In this document: one piece after another, positions 1-5,939 of the stretch
How positions within the stretch are numbered: position 1 is the stretch's first letter
Layout of the letters: every line of letters starts with the position of its first letter
Source of the DNA: an uncultured Ignavibacteriales bacterium
GTDB taxonomy: Bacteria; Bacteroidota; Ignavibacteria; Ignavibacteriales; Ignavibacteriaceae
Direction of reading: 5' to 3'
DNA: 6,243 nucleotides
Assembly (NCBI GenBank): GCA_903915485.1
Contig: CAIWTC010000590.1
Span: 1-6,243, forward strand
Notes under the pieces: generated by a model
Database searches by the model: none
Seen by the model: only the letters and a program-made list of their open reading frames with translations
What the model was told of the DNA's origin: nothing
Made by a program: the position numbers and the translations under genes

Positions 1-1
1 A

Positions 2-376
2 AACAGAAGACTGTTCTCCGTTTGCGATAACAAGAAAATGATTGTCATGAATGCGGATAACGGTAAAGTTATTGCTGATTTGCCAATCGGCGAGAACACT
101 GACGGTGCTGCATTTGATAGTGAAACCGGTTTTGCATTCAGCGCAAATGGTGAAGGTAATATAACAGTGGTTAAAGGTGATGGTGATAAATACAGTGTAG
201 TGGAAAATATTGTTTCTCAATCAGGCGCAAGAACAGTTGCAATTGACGGAAGCACCGGAAATATATATCTGCCGACTGCACAGTACGGACCAAAACCTGA
301 AGCGACTGCAGATAATCCAAAACCAAGAGCAAAGATGATTAAGGATTCGTTTGTTGTTTTGGTTTTTGGGAAATAA
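2..376 (+). CDS. YncE-family beta-propeller protein, C-terminal part (5' end outside window)
   Basis: The frame is open from base 2 to the TAA at 374-376, giving about 124 residues. The ATG at 38 lies inside the reading frame, and coding sequence of the same character (RRLFSVCDNKKM) precedes it, so the true start lies upstream of the window. The visible part shows beta-propeller blade repeats: MIVMNADNGKVIADLPIG, then DGAAFDSETGFAFSANGEGN, then ARTVAIDGSTGNIYLPTAQYG. The end, with a proline-rich loop and the closing FVVLVFGK, matches the usual C-terminus of YncE-like 40-residue repeat proteins. Family members are mostly exported proteins of poorly defined function, some of which bind DNA or accompany redox enzymes. 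No catalytic residue can be assigned here. The fold call is fairly secure; the precise role is unknown. It converges on the tryptophanase gene. Confidence 0.75.
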   Translation, partial: NRRLFSVCDNKKMIVMNADNGKVIADLPIGENTDGAAFDSETGFAFSANGEGNITVVKGDGDKYSVVENIVSQSGARTVAIDGSTGNIYLPTAQYGPKPEATADNPKPRAKMIKDSFVVLVFGK

Positions 377-412
377 GTTTTAGATAAATAGTATTGGTGA
401 TAAAAATATTGT

Positions 413-461
413 GTTGGGGCTCAAGATTATATGTAGGGGCTCAAAATTTTGAGCCCCTACA
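413..461. repeat. Perfect 30-bp palindrome with an extra tandem half-copy, between convergent genes
   Basis: Bases 432-461 form an uninterrupted inverted repeat. The left arm is TGTAGGGGCTCAAAA and the right arm is its exact reverse complement, with no spacer. Exactly 20 bp to the left, 413-430 repeats the left arm and centre (15 of 18 bases match 433-450), so there are three half-sites, two direct and one inverted. Either left copy could pair with the right arm. Its position between two converging stop codons (376 and 471) suits a bidirectional transcription stop. However, no clear T-run follows on either strand, so a REP-like or small palindromic intergenic repeat is equally likely. Confidence 0.7.
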
Positions 462-470
462 ATTACTAAA

Positions 471-1844
471 TTATTTAACCGGTCTGAATTTTGCCGTGAA
501 ATGTCTGAGCATTGGTGCTTCGTAGGTTATTTCGTAACCTTTAATATTTTTACGGTTCTTAAACACTTCTAGAATTATTTCCACAACATAATCAATGTGC
601 GACTGCGTATAAACGCGGCGGGGAATTGCTAATCGCACAAGTTCCATTGGCGGGGGAATCAGTTTACCGTTTGCATCTTTCTTGCCGAACATTACGCTGC
701 CGATTTCCACACTTCTAATTCCGCCTTCCGTATAAAGTTCGCAGACAATGCTTTGTCCCGGGAATTGTTCCTGAGGTACATGGGGTAGAAAGCGTTTCGC
801 ATCTAAATAAATTGCATGACCGCCCGGAGGTTCGATGATGGGCACTCCTTCTGCTAAAATCTTTTCGCCAAGATATTCGATGCTTCTGATTCTGTATTCC
901 AAATAGTGTTCGTCAAGGACTTCTTCAAGTCCCTGTGCTATTGCCTCCAAGTCTCTTCCTGCTAGTCCGCCATAAGTTGGGAACCCTTCGGTGACTATTA
1001 AAAGATTGCGGCAGTTCATTGCAAGTGTTGAGTCGTTCATGGCGAGAAATCCGCCAATGTTTACGAGAGCGTCTTTCTTTGCACTCATGGTCATTCCGTC
1101 ACAGTATGAAAACATTTCCTGTGCAATTTCTAATAGGGGTTTATCTCTGTATCCCGGTTCACGCATCTTTATGAAATAAGCATTCTCTGCAAAGCGGCAT
1201 GCATCAAGGAAGAACGGAAGGTTATATTTCACGCATACTGCTTTTGCTTCGCGGATGTTCTGCATTGATACCGGTTGACCGCCGCCTGAGTTGTTCGTAA
1301 CTGTCATCATAACAAGTGGAATATTTTCGGGACCAGTTTCCTTAATAAACGATTCAAGTTTTTCTATATCCATATTGCCTTTGAAGTCGGCGCGGATTTC
1401 GGGATGCTTACCGGTTTCGTTAAGCAAGTCAACTGCCTCCGCATTGGTATATTCAATGTTAGCGCGGGTGGTATCAAAGTGGGTATTGTTGGGAATAAAT
1501 TTACCTTTGCCGCCGGTTATTGAAAAAAGAATTTTTTCCGCTGCACGACCCTGATGGGTTGGGATAACATATTTAAGTCCCGTAATTTTTTTTACCATTG
1601 CTTCAAAACGGTAAAAGCTTCTTGAGCCCGCATAGGACTCATCGCCCTGCATGATTCCCGCCCACTGCATTGAACTCATCGCAGAGGTACCGCTGTCTGT
1701 AAGTAAATCTATCAGAACATCATCAGCTTTAATTAGGAAAGGGTTGAAGCCTGCTTCCTCAAGAATATTGATTCGCTCTTCTTTTGTTGTAAAACGAATG
1801 GGTTCAACGGATTTGATTTTGAAGGGTTCGATAATTGTTTTCAT
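471..1844 (-). CDS. tnaA: Tryptophanase (tryptophan indole-lyase), PLP-dependent
   Basis: A 457-residue enzyme of the beta-eliminating lyase family, which splits L-tryptophan into indole, pyruvate and ammonia in the cytoplasm. Length and numbering coincide with Citrobacter tyrosine phenol-lyase (TPL). The PLP lysine is K257 in MSAKKD. Y71, R100, N185, D214, R217 (DACRFAENAYF) and R404 are all present. The residues that separate the two activities favour tryptophan: D124 (Thr in TPL), F288 (Met in TPL), I381 (Arg in TPL) and H448 (Phe in TPL) all match E. coli TnaA. The protein is shorter than the 471-residue E. coli enzyme because it lacks a charged insertion near residue 115. The start is fixed: an in-frame TGA lies two codons upstream (1851-1853). 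There is no good Shine-Dalgarno. No adjacent tnaB-type permease is visible. The gene is divergent from pdxB, which helps make its cofactor. Confidence in tryptophanase over TPL is high, from recalled family residues. Confidence 0.93.
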   Translation of the reverse strand: MKTIIEPFKIKSVEPIRFTTKEERINILEEAGFNPFLIKADDVLIDLLTDSGTSAMSSMQWAGIMQGDESYAGSRSFYRFEAMVKKITGLKYVIPTHQGRAAEKILFSITGGKGKFIPNNTHFDTTRANIEYTNAEAVDLLNETGKHPEIRADFKGNMDIEKLESFIKETGPENIPLVMMTVTNNSGGGQPVSMQNIREAKAVCVKYNLPFFLDACRFAENAYFIKMREPGYRDKPLLEIAQEMFSYCDGMTMSAKKDALVNIGGFLAMNDSTLAMNCRNLLIVTEGFPTYGGLAGRDLEAIAQGLEEVLDEHYLEYRIRSIEYLGEKILAEGVPIIEPPGGHAIYLDAKRFLPHVPQEQFPGQSIVCELYTEGGIRSVEIGSVMFGKKDANGKLIPPPMELVRLAIPRRVYTQSHIDYVVEIILEVFKNRKNIKGYEITYEAPMLRHFTAKFRPVK

Positions 1845-1889
1845 TGTGCATCATTCTTATAAACTTAATAAATCTTATTTTCTACTAAT

Positions 1890-1920
1890 TAAGTATAAGG
1901 AGAAATAAATTTACCGCAAA
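1890..1920 (-). promoter_or_regulatory. Candidate promoter for tnaA
   Basis: Read on the minus strand, TATACT (1897-1892) is one base from the sigma-70 -10 consensus. TTGCGG lies 16 bp upstream (a weak -35). The same stretch also roughly fits a Bacteroidota-type pattern, with TTTG at 1920-1917 followed about 19 bp later by TATACTTA. It would give a leader of roughly 40 nt before the start codon at 1844. This is AT-rich intergenic DNA, where chance matches are common. Confidence 0.3.
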
Positions 1921-2093
1921 TTTATGATTTCATAAGGCTTAAAATATCAAGTTTAGAGCATCTCACAGATTTCCGGTGTGATCTGCGTCTCACGCTTGTT
2001 TATATCACAAATTATTGTTAAACTATGTATTATTATTGAACTCAAGTTTATTATATGGATATGGTTGAGGGAAGTATGACCGGTGGGTTATCT

Positions 2094-2119
2094 TCAAGTA
2101 TTTGAAAGCTCAAGTATTT
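2094..2119. repeat. Direct repeat TCAAGTATTT, 16-bp period
   Basis: Two identical 10-mers, TCAAGTATTT, start at 2094 and 2110, with GAAAGC between them. A partial third copy (TCAAGTTTAT) starts at 2042. The 16-bp period is not helical. It could be a regulator site for the divergent pair or chance in AT-rich DNA. Confidence 0.4.
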
Positions 2120-2173
2120 ATTAATAAACATAGTACATCAAAAAATTATTACTTAAAAGGCAAAGAACAATTT

Positions 2174-2241
2174 TTATCCGACGGTTTTGGGGGGATGCCG
2201 CCGGATAATATAATTATTTAGAAAGCGGATAATATTATTTA
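2174..2241 (+). repeat. Hairpin plus CGGATAAT repeats upstream of pdxB
   Basis: The arm TTATCCGACGG (2174-2184) faces CCGCCGGATAA (2198-2208), one mismatch in 11 pairs, around a 13-nt G-rich loop. CGGATAAT recurs at 2202-2209 and 2226-2233, each followed by ATTATTTA (2213-2220 after an ATA insertion, and 2234-2241 directly). The left arm's TTATCCG could therefore pair with either CGGATAA copy. The structure lies 8-75 bp before the pdxB ATG and could act as an operator or, if transcribed, as a leader structure. Confidence 0.5.
2187..2214 (+). promoter_or_regulatory. Candidate promoter for pdxB
   Basis: A perfect -10 hexamer TATAAT sits at 2209-2214, with TTGGGG (a weak -35, 3 of 6) at 2187-2192 and a 16-bp spacer. 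Transcription would begin near 2221, roughly 28 nt before the first ATG. The spacer overlaps the right arm of the 2174-2208 hairpin, so any factor binding there could affect initiation. Confidence 0.3.
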
Positions 2242-2248
2242 TTCAGAG

Positions 2249-3403
2249 ATGAAAACCCCAACTAAAACAATGAAATTAGTCATTGATGAGAACATAGCTT
2301 ATATTCGCGAGACTTTTGCGGGCTATGGTGAAATTGTATTATCACATGGAAGAAAAATAACAAATGAACTTCTAAAAGATGCCGATGTTTTGATTGTCCG
2401 TTCAATCACTAATGTTAATGCAGAACTGCTGCAAAACACAAATGTAAAATTTGTCGGAACAGCAACAATCGGTACCGACCATATAGATAAAGAATACTTA
2501 AAGCAGAATAACATTGCCTTTGCTGATGCCAAAGGGTGCAATGCCGATGCAGTTACAGAATATGTTTATACGGCAATAAGTAAGTTCCTGGTAGAAAGCG
2601 GGACTCCATCCGAAGGAGTAAAGTTAGGAGTGATAGGTCGCGGAAATATTGGCGGTAGAGTCGTTAAACTTGCACCGTATCTTGGTCTCAAATTACTGGT
2701 TAATGATCCGCCTCTGCAAAGACAGGGAGTGAAGTATCCTTTTGTTGACCTTCAGACAGCGTTGTCTGCGGATATATTAACAATTCATACCCCTTTATAT
2801 AAAAGCGGGATTGATAAAACTTTGCATTTAATAAATTCTGACAATATCGGAAGAACACAAAATATAAGATTCCTTATAAACGCTTCCCGCGGGGAAACAG
2901 CGGAAACATTTGCGCTGACCGAACTCACAAAGGAAAGAAAAATCCCTCTCTGCCTTGATGTTTGGGAAAATGAGCCTAAAATAAATTCCGAGTTGTTAAG
3001 TTTATCCAGGTTTGCATCTCCTCATATCGCGGGTTATACTCTTGAGGGGAAGATTAACGGGACGATGATGATGAAAAAAGCCCTGGATAAGTTTATTAAT
3101 TATTCTGATACTTTTACACTTCTGCCACCGCTGGTTGAGGATAGCCGCATACAGTTACAGTCTAACAAACCTATAATCGAAATTCTTTATGAGGCGAGCA
3201 GATTTGTTTATAAAATCGAAAAAGATACTGAAATATTAAAGCAGGCTGCCGGTATGCCTGCAGAAGAATCCGGAAAATATTTCGATAGTCTCCGGAGGAA
3301 TTATGAACTTCGTAGAGAATTTACAAATTATACAATTGAACTACTTCCTTATAATGCACAGGCCGCAAGGGTGCTAAGGATGTTTAGATTTAATGTGGTA
3401 TAG
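2249..3403 (+). CDS. pdxB: Erythronate-4-phosphate dehydrogenase
   Basis: NAD-dependent oxidation of 4-phospho-D-erythronate to 2-oxo-3-hydroxy-4-phosphobutanoate, the second step of DXP-dependent pyridoxal phosphate synthesis, in the cytoplasm. It is a 384-residue D-2-hydroxyacid dehydrogenase. The substrate-domain part VKFVGTATIGTDHID spans residues 66-80. The nucleotide motif GRGNIG is at 130-135, with D153 placed to hold the NAD ribose. The catalytic set is R214 (NASRGE), E242 (DVWENEP) and H259 (SPHIAGYTLEG). The C-terminal dimerisation region typical of PdxB (about 290-384, including SLRRNYELRREF) separates it from SerA and other paralogues. Start choice is uncertain. The ATG at 2249 opens the frame, but the E. 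coli protein's MKILVDEN start aligns with M8 (ATG at 2270), giving 377 residues against 378 in E. coli. Neither ATG has a strong Shine-Dalgarno. The gene is divergent from tnaA and appears monocistronic. Confidence 0.92.
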   Translation: MKTPTKTMKLVIDENIAYIRETFAGYGEIVLSHGRKITNELLKDADVLIVRSITNVNAELLQNTNVKFVGTATIGTDHIDKEYLKQNNIAFADAKGCNADAVTEYVYTAISKFLVESGTPSEGVKLGVIGRGNIGGRVVKLAPYLGLKLLVNDPPLQRQGVKYPFVDLQTALSADILTIHTPLYKSGIDKTLHLINSDNIGRTQNIRFLINASRGETAETFALTELTKERKIPLCLDVWENEPKINSELLSLSRFASPHIAGYTLEGKINGTMMMKKALDKFINYSDTFTLLPPLVEDSRIQLQSNKPIIEILYEASRFVYKIEKDTEILKQAAGMPAEESGKYFDSLRRNYELRREFTNYTIELLPYNAQAARVLRMFRFNVV

Positions 3404-3676
3404 GGTGTGTAAGGGGAGGGGTGCTGATTTATTGCTGAAATACAGCTTTAGCAGTTGTATTTGAAAAAAATAATTCATACATTTTTATAGAGATTTAAAA
3501 GTGCCCGGGAAAAATGATGGGATCAGGAAATATGGTCACTGGGTTACGGTACTTCAAACTCATAAAGTTGTTAAGATAAAGCTGATAATCAATTGAGGGT
3601 TCTGTATAAAAACAGTCCCCATAATAAAATATATTATTATTGTTAGACGGTTTAATACACATAGAGAAAGGTTGTT
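3404..3676. other. Intergenic region between pdxB and the envelope gene cluster
   Basis: This 273-bp AT-rich stretch has no convincing gene. A small hairpin GCTG-AAATA-CAGC (3434-3446) sits about 30 nt after the pdxB stop but lacks a following T-run, so it is a poor terminator. TATAAA at 3605-3610 and other AT-rich boxes near 3620-3650 could serve as promoter elements, but none has a matching upstream box I would defend. The promoter of the downstream cluster probably lies here. Confidence 0.6.
3665..3671 (+). promoter_or_regulatory. Ribosome binding site of the CsgG-like gene
   Basis: AGAAAGG, five bases before the ATG at 3677, is one of the clearer Shine-Dalgarno-like sequences in the window. 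It supports this start over the nearby ATGs in other frames. Confidence 0.6.
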
Positions 3677-4423
3677 ATGAGAAATGTTGGACTGAAGATA
3701 ATCTCTTCGCTAATACTAATTCTTATTTATGGCTGCGGTACTTCAAGAGTTGCCACGCAACAGACCGGAGCGCAAATCGAAGAAGCCCTCCCCCAATACA
3801 CACCCACAGGAAAAGAACCTAAAGTTGCAGTCTTTGATTTTGCCAACGGTTCCTTTTACGAATCAAACACACTTGGCCCCGGCATCGGAAGCATGGTTGA
3901 AGCTGCTCTTGTAAGAAGCAGAAGATTTGTTGTTGTTGATAGAAAGAATCTTGAAACAATGTTCAAAGAAGGCAAACTTATGCTTGACGGGTTGACAAGC
4001 CAATTAGATTATAATAGAGTTGGCCAGCAATTGAACATTGATTATATGGTCACGGGAACTGTTTCCGAGTTTGGTGTAAAAAATGAAGGAACTTCATTTA
4101 CCGGCGGCGGGGTTGGACTTACGAGTATGGCCGGTGCAGGTATCAGATTAAACTCAGATGAGGCTACAGCGCGGGTAGTTGTTGATATAAAAATAACAAA
4201 TGTTGTGACGGGTCAGATAGTTTATATCGGCTCAGTCATTGGCGAACAGTCTTCCAAGAACACAGGCGTTGGTATATTACTCATTACTACTGCAGGAACG
4301 GGGTTCATGGGTGTCAGCAGCGGTATTCAAGGATTTGACCAAACATTGGCGGGACAGGCAGGCAGAGTTGCTGCCGCAAAATTTGTCAGAGAATTAAGCA
4401 CTTCAAACTTCAATAAAAACTAA
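3677..4423 (+). CDS. CsgG-family outer-membrane lipoprotein
   Basis: A 248-residue lipoprotein. The signal peptide, with a hydrophobic core at residues 8-18, ends in the lipobox IYGC, giving lipidated C20. Residue 21 is Gly rather than Asp, compatible with sorting to the outer membrane. A CsgG-like domain fills about 48-240: KVAVFDFANGSF, then LVRSRRFVVVDRKNLETMF (79-97), then LNIDYMVTGTVSEFG (119-133), a Gly-rich GGGVG stretch (143-147) and ARVVVDIKITNVVTGQI (165-181). The last two correspond to GGVG and NVSTGEI in E. coli CsgG. CsgG itself forms a nonameric outer-membrane pore that exports curli subunits, and relatives such as HfaB serve holdfast anchoring. No csgA, csgB, csgE or csgF is visible, so curli secretion should not be assumed. 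It is first in a tight plus-strand cluster, 17 bp before a second lipoprotein gene. The family is secure; the substrate is unknown. Confidence 0.85.
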   Translation: MRNVGLKIISSLILILIYGCGTSRVATQQTGAQIEEALPQYTPTGKEPKVAVFDFANGSFYESNTLGPGIGSMVEAALVRSRRFVVVDRKNLETMFKEGKLMLDGLTSQLDYNRVGQQLNIDYMVTGTVSEFGVKNEGTSFTGGGVGLTSMAGAGIRLNSDEATARVVVDIKITNVVTGQIVYIGSVIGEQSSKNTGVGILLITTAGTGFMGVSSGIQGFDQTLAGQAGRVAAAKFVRELSTSNFNKN

Positions 4424-4440
4424 AATAGAAGGAAAAGAAC

Positions 4441-5466
4441 ATGAATAGGAAAAATACCTTAAGGTCGCTTTTATTGTTACTTCCCCTCATCTATCTTACG
4501 GGGTGTGCTCCTGCTCCTTTGTTCATGAACAAAGGTGAGGAACTGAATGATAAAATTAAGAAAACGAAAACGAAAGTTGCAGTTCTGCCGAATGTTGACT
4601 GGTCAGAAGACCCTACTTGTTGTCAAGGTTATGGTTTGTCCGGCGGACTTGGCGGCTTGATTTCCAGAGGTTATGCTTATGAAAACGGTGGGTTGGAATT
4701 TAGCAATGAAATTATGAAATCCCTTTGGAAACAGAATGTATGCTTCTTAGCTAAGAAGAAAGATATTTTGGAAGCATGTCAGAAAAACCGTCTCACAAAA
4801 AATGAATTATTTCCTGAATTTGAACCGGCATTCTTGAACTGCTTAACACCAAGAGCTACTCCTATTGAGACTCCCTCAAATGTCGGAAACGGGCAAACAC
4901 CTAATTATGATAAACTTTATAAAATCGGAAATGATTTGGGGGTTGACCTTCTTTATATAAGCCGTTTATCTGTTAATGCTCAGGCAAAGGTTTGCGGGTC
5001 AGGACTTTCAGGAATTATCCAGAGTTTTGTTGGTGGATATAGAAATCAACTTGTTCAGGTTGATTTGATTGTCTTAGATGTTAAGAAGAAGGAAGTGCTT
5101 TCATTCGGTGTGTTCGGTGCCGGTGAATGGCTTTCTGCAAATCAAAAACCGGAGAAGCTTGACAACTATGGAAAAGCAATGGTTTATTATTTCAACATGC
5201 CAACAGATGAAACAATGAGGAAAAAAGCCTTAGCCTCGGCAGCAAGCTTTGTTACTACTTATGTGATTAATGTGTTTCTGAATACAGGCTCAAGTATGGC
5301 TACAAGTGCTATAGGCATTCCAATGGGCGGAGGACTTCAGTTGGGTGCGGAGTTTAAATTTGAATATAACCTTGATGATGTTACCTGGCAGCAGTATGGC
5401 CCAACATATTTTGATGATAATTATGGATGGAAACAATCCGAATACTTACAGGCAGTTTCTCAATAA
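4441..5466 (+). CDS. Lipoprotein of unknown function, possibly with a CsgG/TolB-like domain
   Basis: A 341-residue lipoprotein with a positively charged start (MNRKNTLR), a leucine-rich core and the lipobox LTGC (C22, followed by Ala). A good Shine-Dalgarno, AGAAGG, lies at 4427-4432, eight bases before the ATG. I do not recognise a named family. The order of motifs resembles the preceding CsgG-type protein: TKVAVLPNVDW (44-54), a helix-like FSNEIMKSLWKQNVCFL (87-103), IGNDLGVDLLYISRLSV (162-178) and VQVDLIVLDVKKKEVLSFG (205-223). Between these are a Gly-rich segment (62-77) and a Pro/Thr-rich linker (136-154). A hydrophobic, Gly-rich stretch spans about 263-303. Besides C22 there are six cysteines (60, 61, 101, 113, 134, 185), enough for three disulfides in the periplasm. 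Its place after the CsgG-like gene suggests a partner of that protein. The lipoprotein call is strong; the fold is inferred. Confidence 0.8.
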   Translation: MNRKNTLRSLLLLLPLIYLTGCAPAPLFMNKGEELNDKIKKTKTKVAVLPNVDWSEDPTCCQGYGLSGGLGGLISRGYAYENGGLEFSNEIMKSLWKQNVCFLAKKKDILEACQKNRLTKNELFPEFEPAFLNCLTPRATPIETPSNVGNGQTPNYDKLYKIGNDLGVDLLYISRLSVNAQAKVCGSGLSGIIQSFVGGYRNQLVQVDLIVLDVKKKEVLSFGVFGAGEWLSANQKPEKLDNYGKAMVYYFNMPTDETMRKKALASAASFVTTYVINVFLNTGSSMATSAIGIPMGGGLQLGAEFKFEYNLDDVTWQQYGPTYFDDNYGWKQSEYLQAVSQ

Positions 5467-5471
5467 CGAAT

Positions 5472-5939
5472 ATGAAGCCAGGTTGGTTTCTTAAGTTTAT
5501 ATTAATTTTATTAATCCCCTGCATCTGCAGCGGACAAGATTGGGGGAGATGGAAATATTCCACTCCCCCTAATAATTATATTCAGCAAAACTCGGCAGCG
5601 GGGCAGGCTGAAAATGTAGGTTTAGCTCTAATACGATATTATCAAAAAAATGTTTCCCCTCTGCAGGGACCACGATGTCCGTGCGTGCCCAGTTGTTCTA
5701 ACTATGTGCTTGGCGCCATAAAAGAATTTGGAATTATATACGGAACACTACTGGGGATAGACAGACTTTGTTACAAAGAAAATTATTTTATTCGAAATTC
5801 CACTTACTTTAGGATAGTTGATGCACATGGCAAAACAAAAGTATATGACCCCGTTAAGATTGGTAATGTTTTTGGTAATCACGATTGGCGGGATGTTTAC
5901 CCCTTTATCGGCGCAAAAGCAATCACCTTTAGGGACTGA
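5472..5939 (+). CDS. YidD-like protein with an N-terminal signal peptide
   Basis: From the ATG at 5472 the product has 155 residues. It starts with an export signal (MKPGWFLKF, then ILILLIPCICSG) likely cut near residue 21. No proper lipobox is present. Residues 49-104 match the YidD (PF01809) core: LALIRYYQKNVSPLQGPRCP, then VPSCSNY, then AIKEFGIIYGTLLGIDRL. The family cysteines C69, C75 and C100 are present, with an extra C71. Classical YidD is a cytoplasmic-side membrane-associated protein of about 70-110 residues that aids YidC-dependent insertion and is encoded beside rnpA and yidC. Here the usual HPxHPGG...DPVP tail is replaced by about 50 different residues, no rnpA or yidC is near, and the protein looks exported. 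Its function may thus differ. The upstream ATG at 5427 lies inside the preceding gene and would only add a polar extension before the signal. The start is five bases after the previous stop without a Shine-Dalgarno, suggesting translational coupling. Confidence 0.8.
   Translation: MKPGWFLKFILILLIPCICSGQDWGRWKYSTPPNNYIQQNSAAGQAENVGLALIRYYQKNVSPLQGPRCPCVPSCSNYVLGAIKEFGIIYGTLLGIDRLCYKENYFIRNSTYFRIVDAHGKTKVYDPVKIGNVFGNHDWRDVYPFIGAKAITFRD

Larger units (their letters stand above)
1845..2248. other. 404-bp intergenic region between divergent tnaA and pdxB
   Basis: I see no credible gene here; all ATG-started frames on either strand are short. It must hold the promoters for both flanking genes. Visible structure includes the small inverted repeat CAGAT/ATCTG (1966-1970 and 1981-1985, 10-nt loop), the direct repeat TCAAGTATTT (2094-2103 and 2110-2119), a hairpin at 2174-2208, and the CGGATAAT repeats at 2202-2241. 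No Trp-containing TnaC-like leader peptide was found upstream of tnaA. Confidence 0.8.

Noticed and set aside
991..1908. Plus-strand open frames (991-1179, 1291-1554, 1651-1908) opposite the tryptophanase gene
   Set aside because: They lie antisense to a confidently assigned enzyme with every key residue, and their translations show no recognisable domain.
1845..2040. A TnaC-like regulatory leader peptide upstream of tnaA
   Set aside because: Minus-strand ATGs here open only very short frames without a tryptophan codon, and the ATG pair at 1854/1851 runs out of frame into tnaA, so there is no sign of TnaC-type attenuation.
2323..2541. Minus-strand frame inside pdxB
   Set aside because: It is antisense to conserved PdxB coding sequence, with no start signal or recognisable protein.
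3434..3446. Rho-independent terminator after pdxB
   Set aside because: The stem is only 4 bp and no T-run follows.
3514..3580. Remnant of a duplicated csgG-like gene, because ATATGGTCAC and CGGTACTTCAA also occur in the downstream gene
   Set aside because: The two shared 10-11-mers are 490 bp apart and in another context in the gene; the frame is about 20 codons and otherwise dissimilar. Chance is more likely.
3640..3914. Two other-frame reading frames over the start of the CsgG-like gene
   Set aside because: They overlap a lipoprotein with a clear lipobox and ribosome binding site; their translations are low-complexity basic or proline-rich strings.
5427..5471. Upstream ATG as start of the YidD-like gene
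   Set aside because: It would add 15 polar residues before an otherwise normal signal peptide and overlap the preceding gene; the ATG at 5472 fits better.
5381..5563. Minus-strand frame over the lipoprotein/YidD-like junction
   Set aside because: It is antisense to two supported genes and has no recognisable content.
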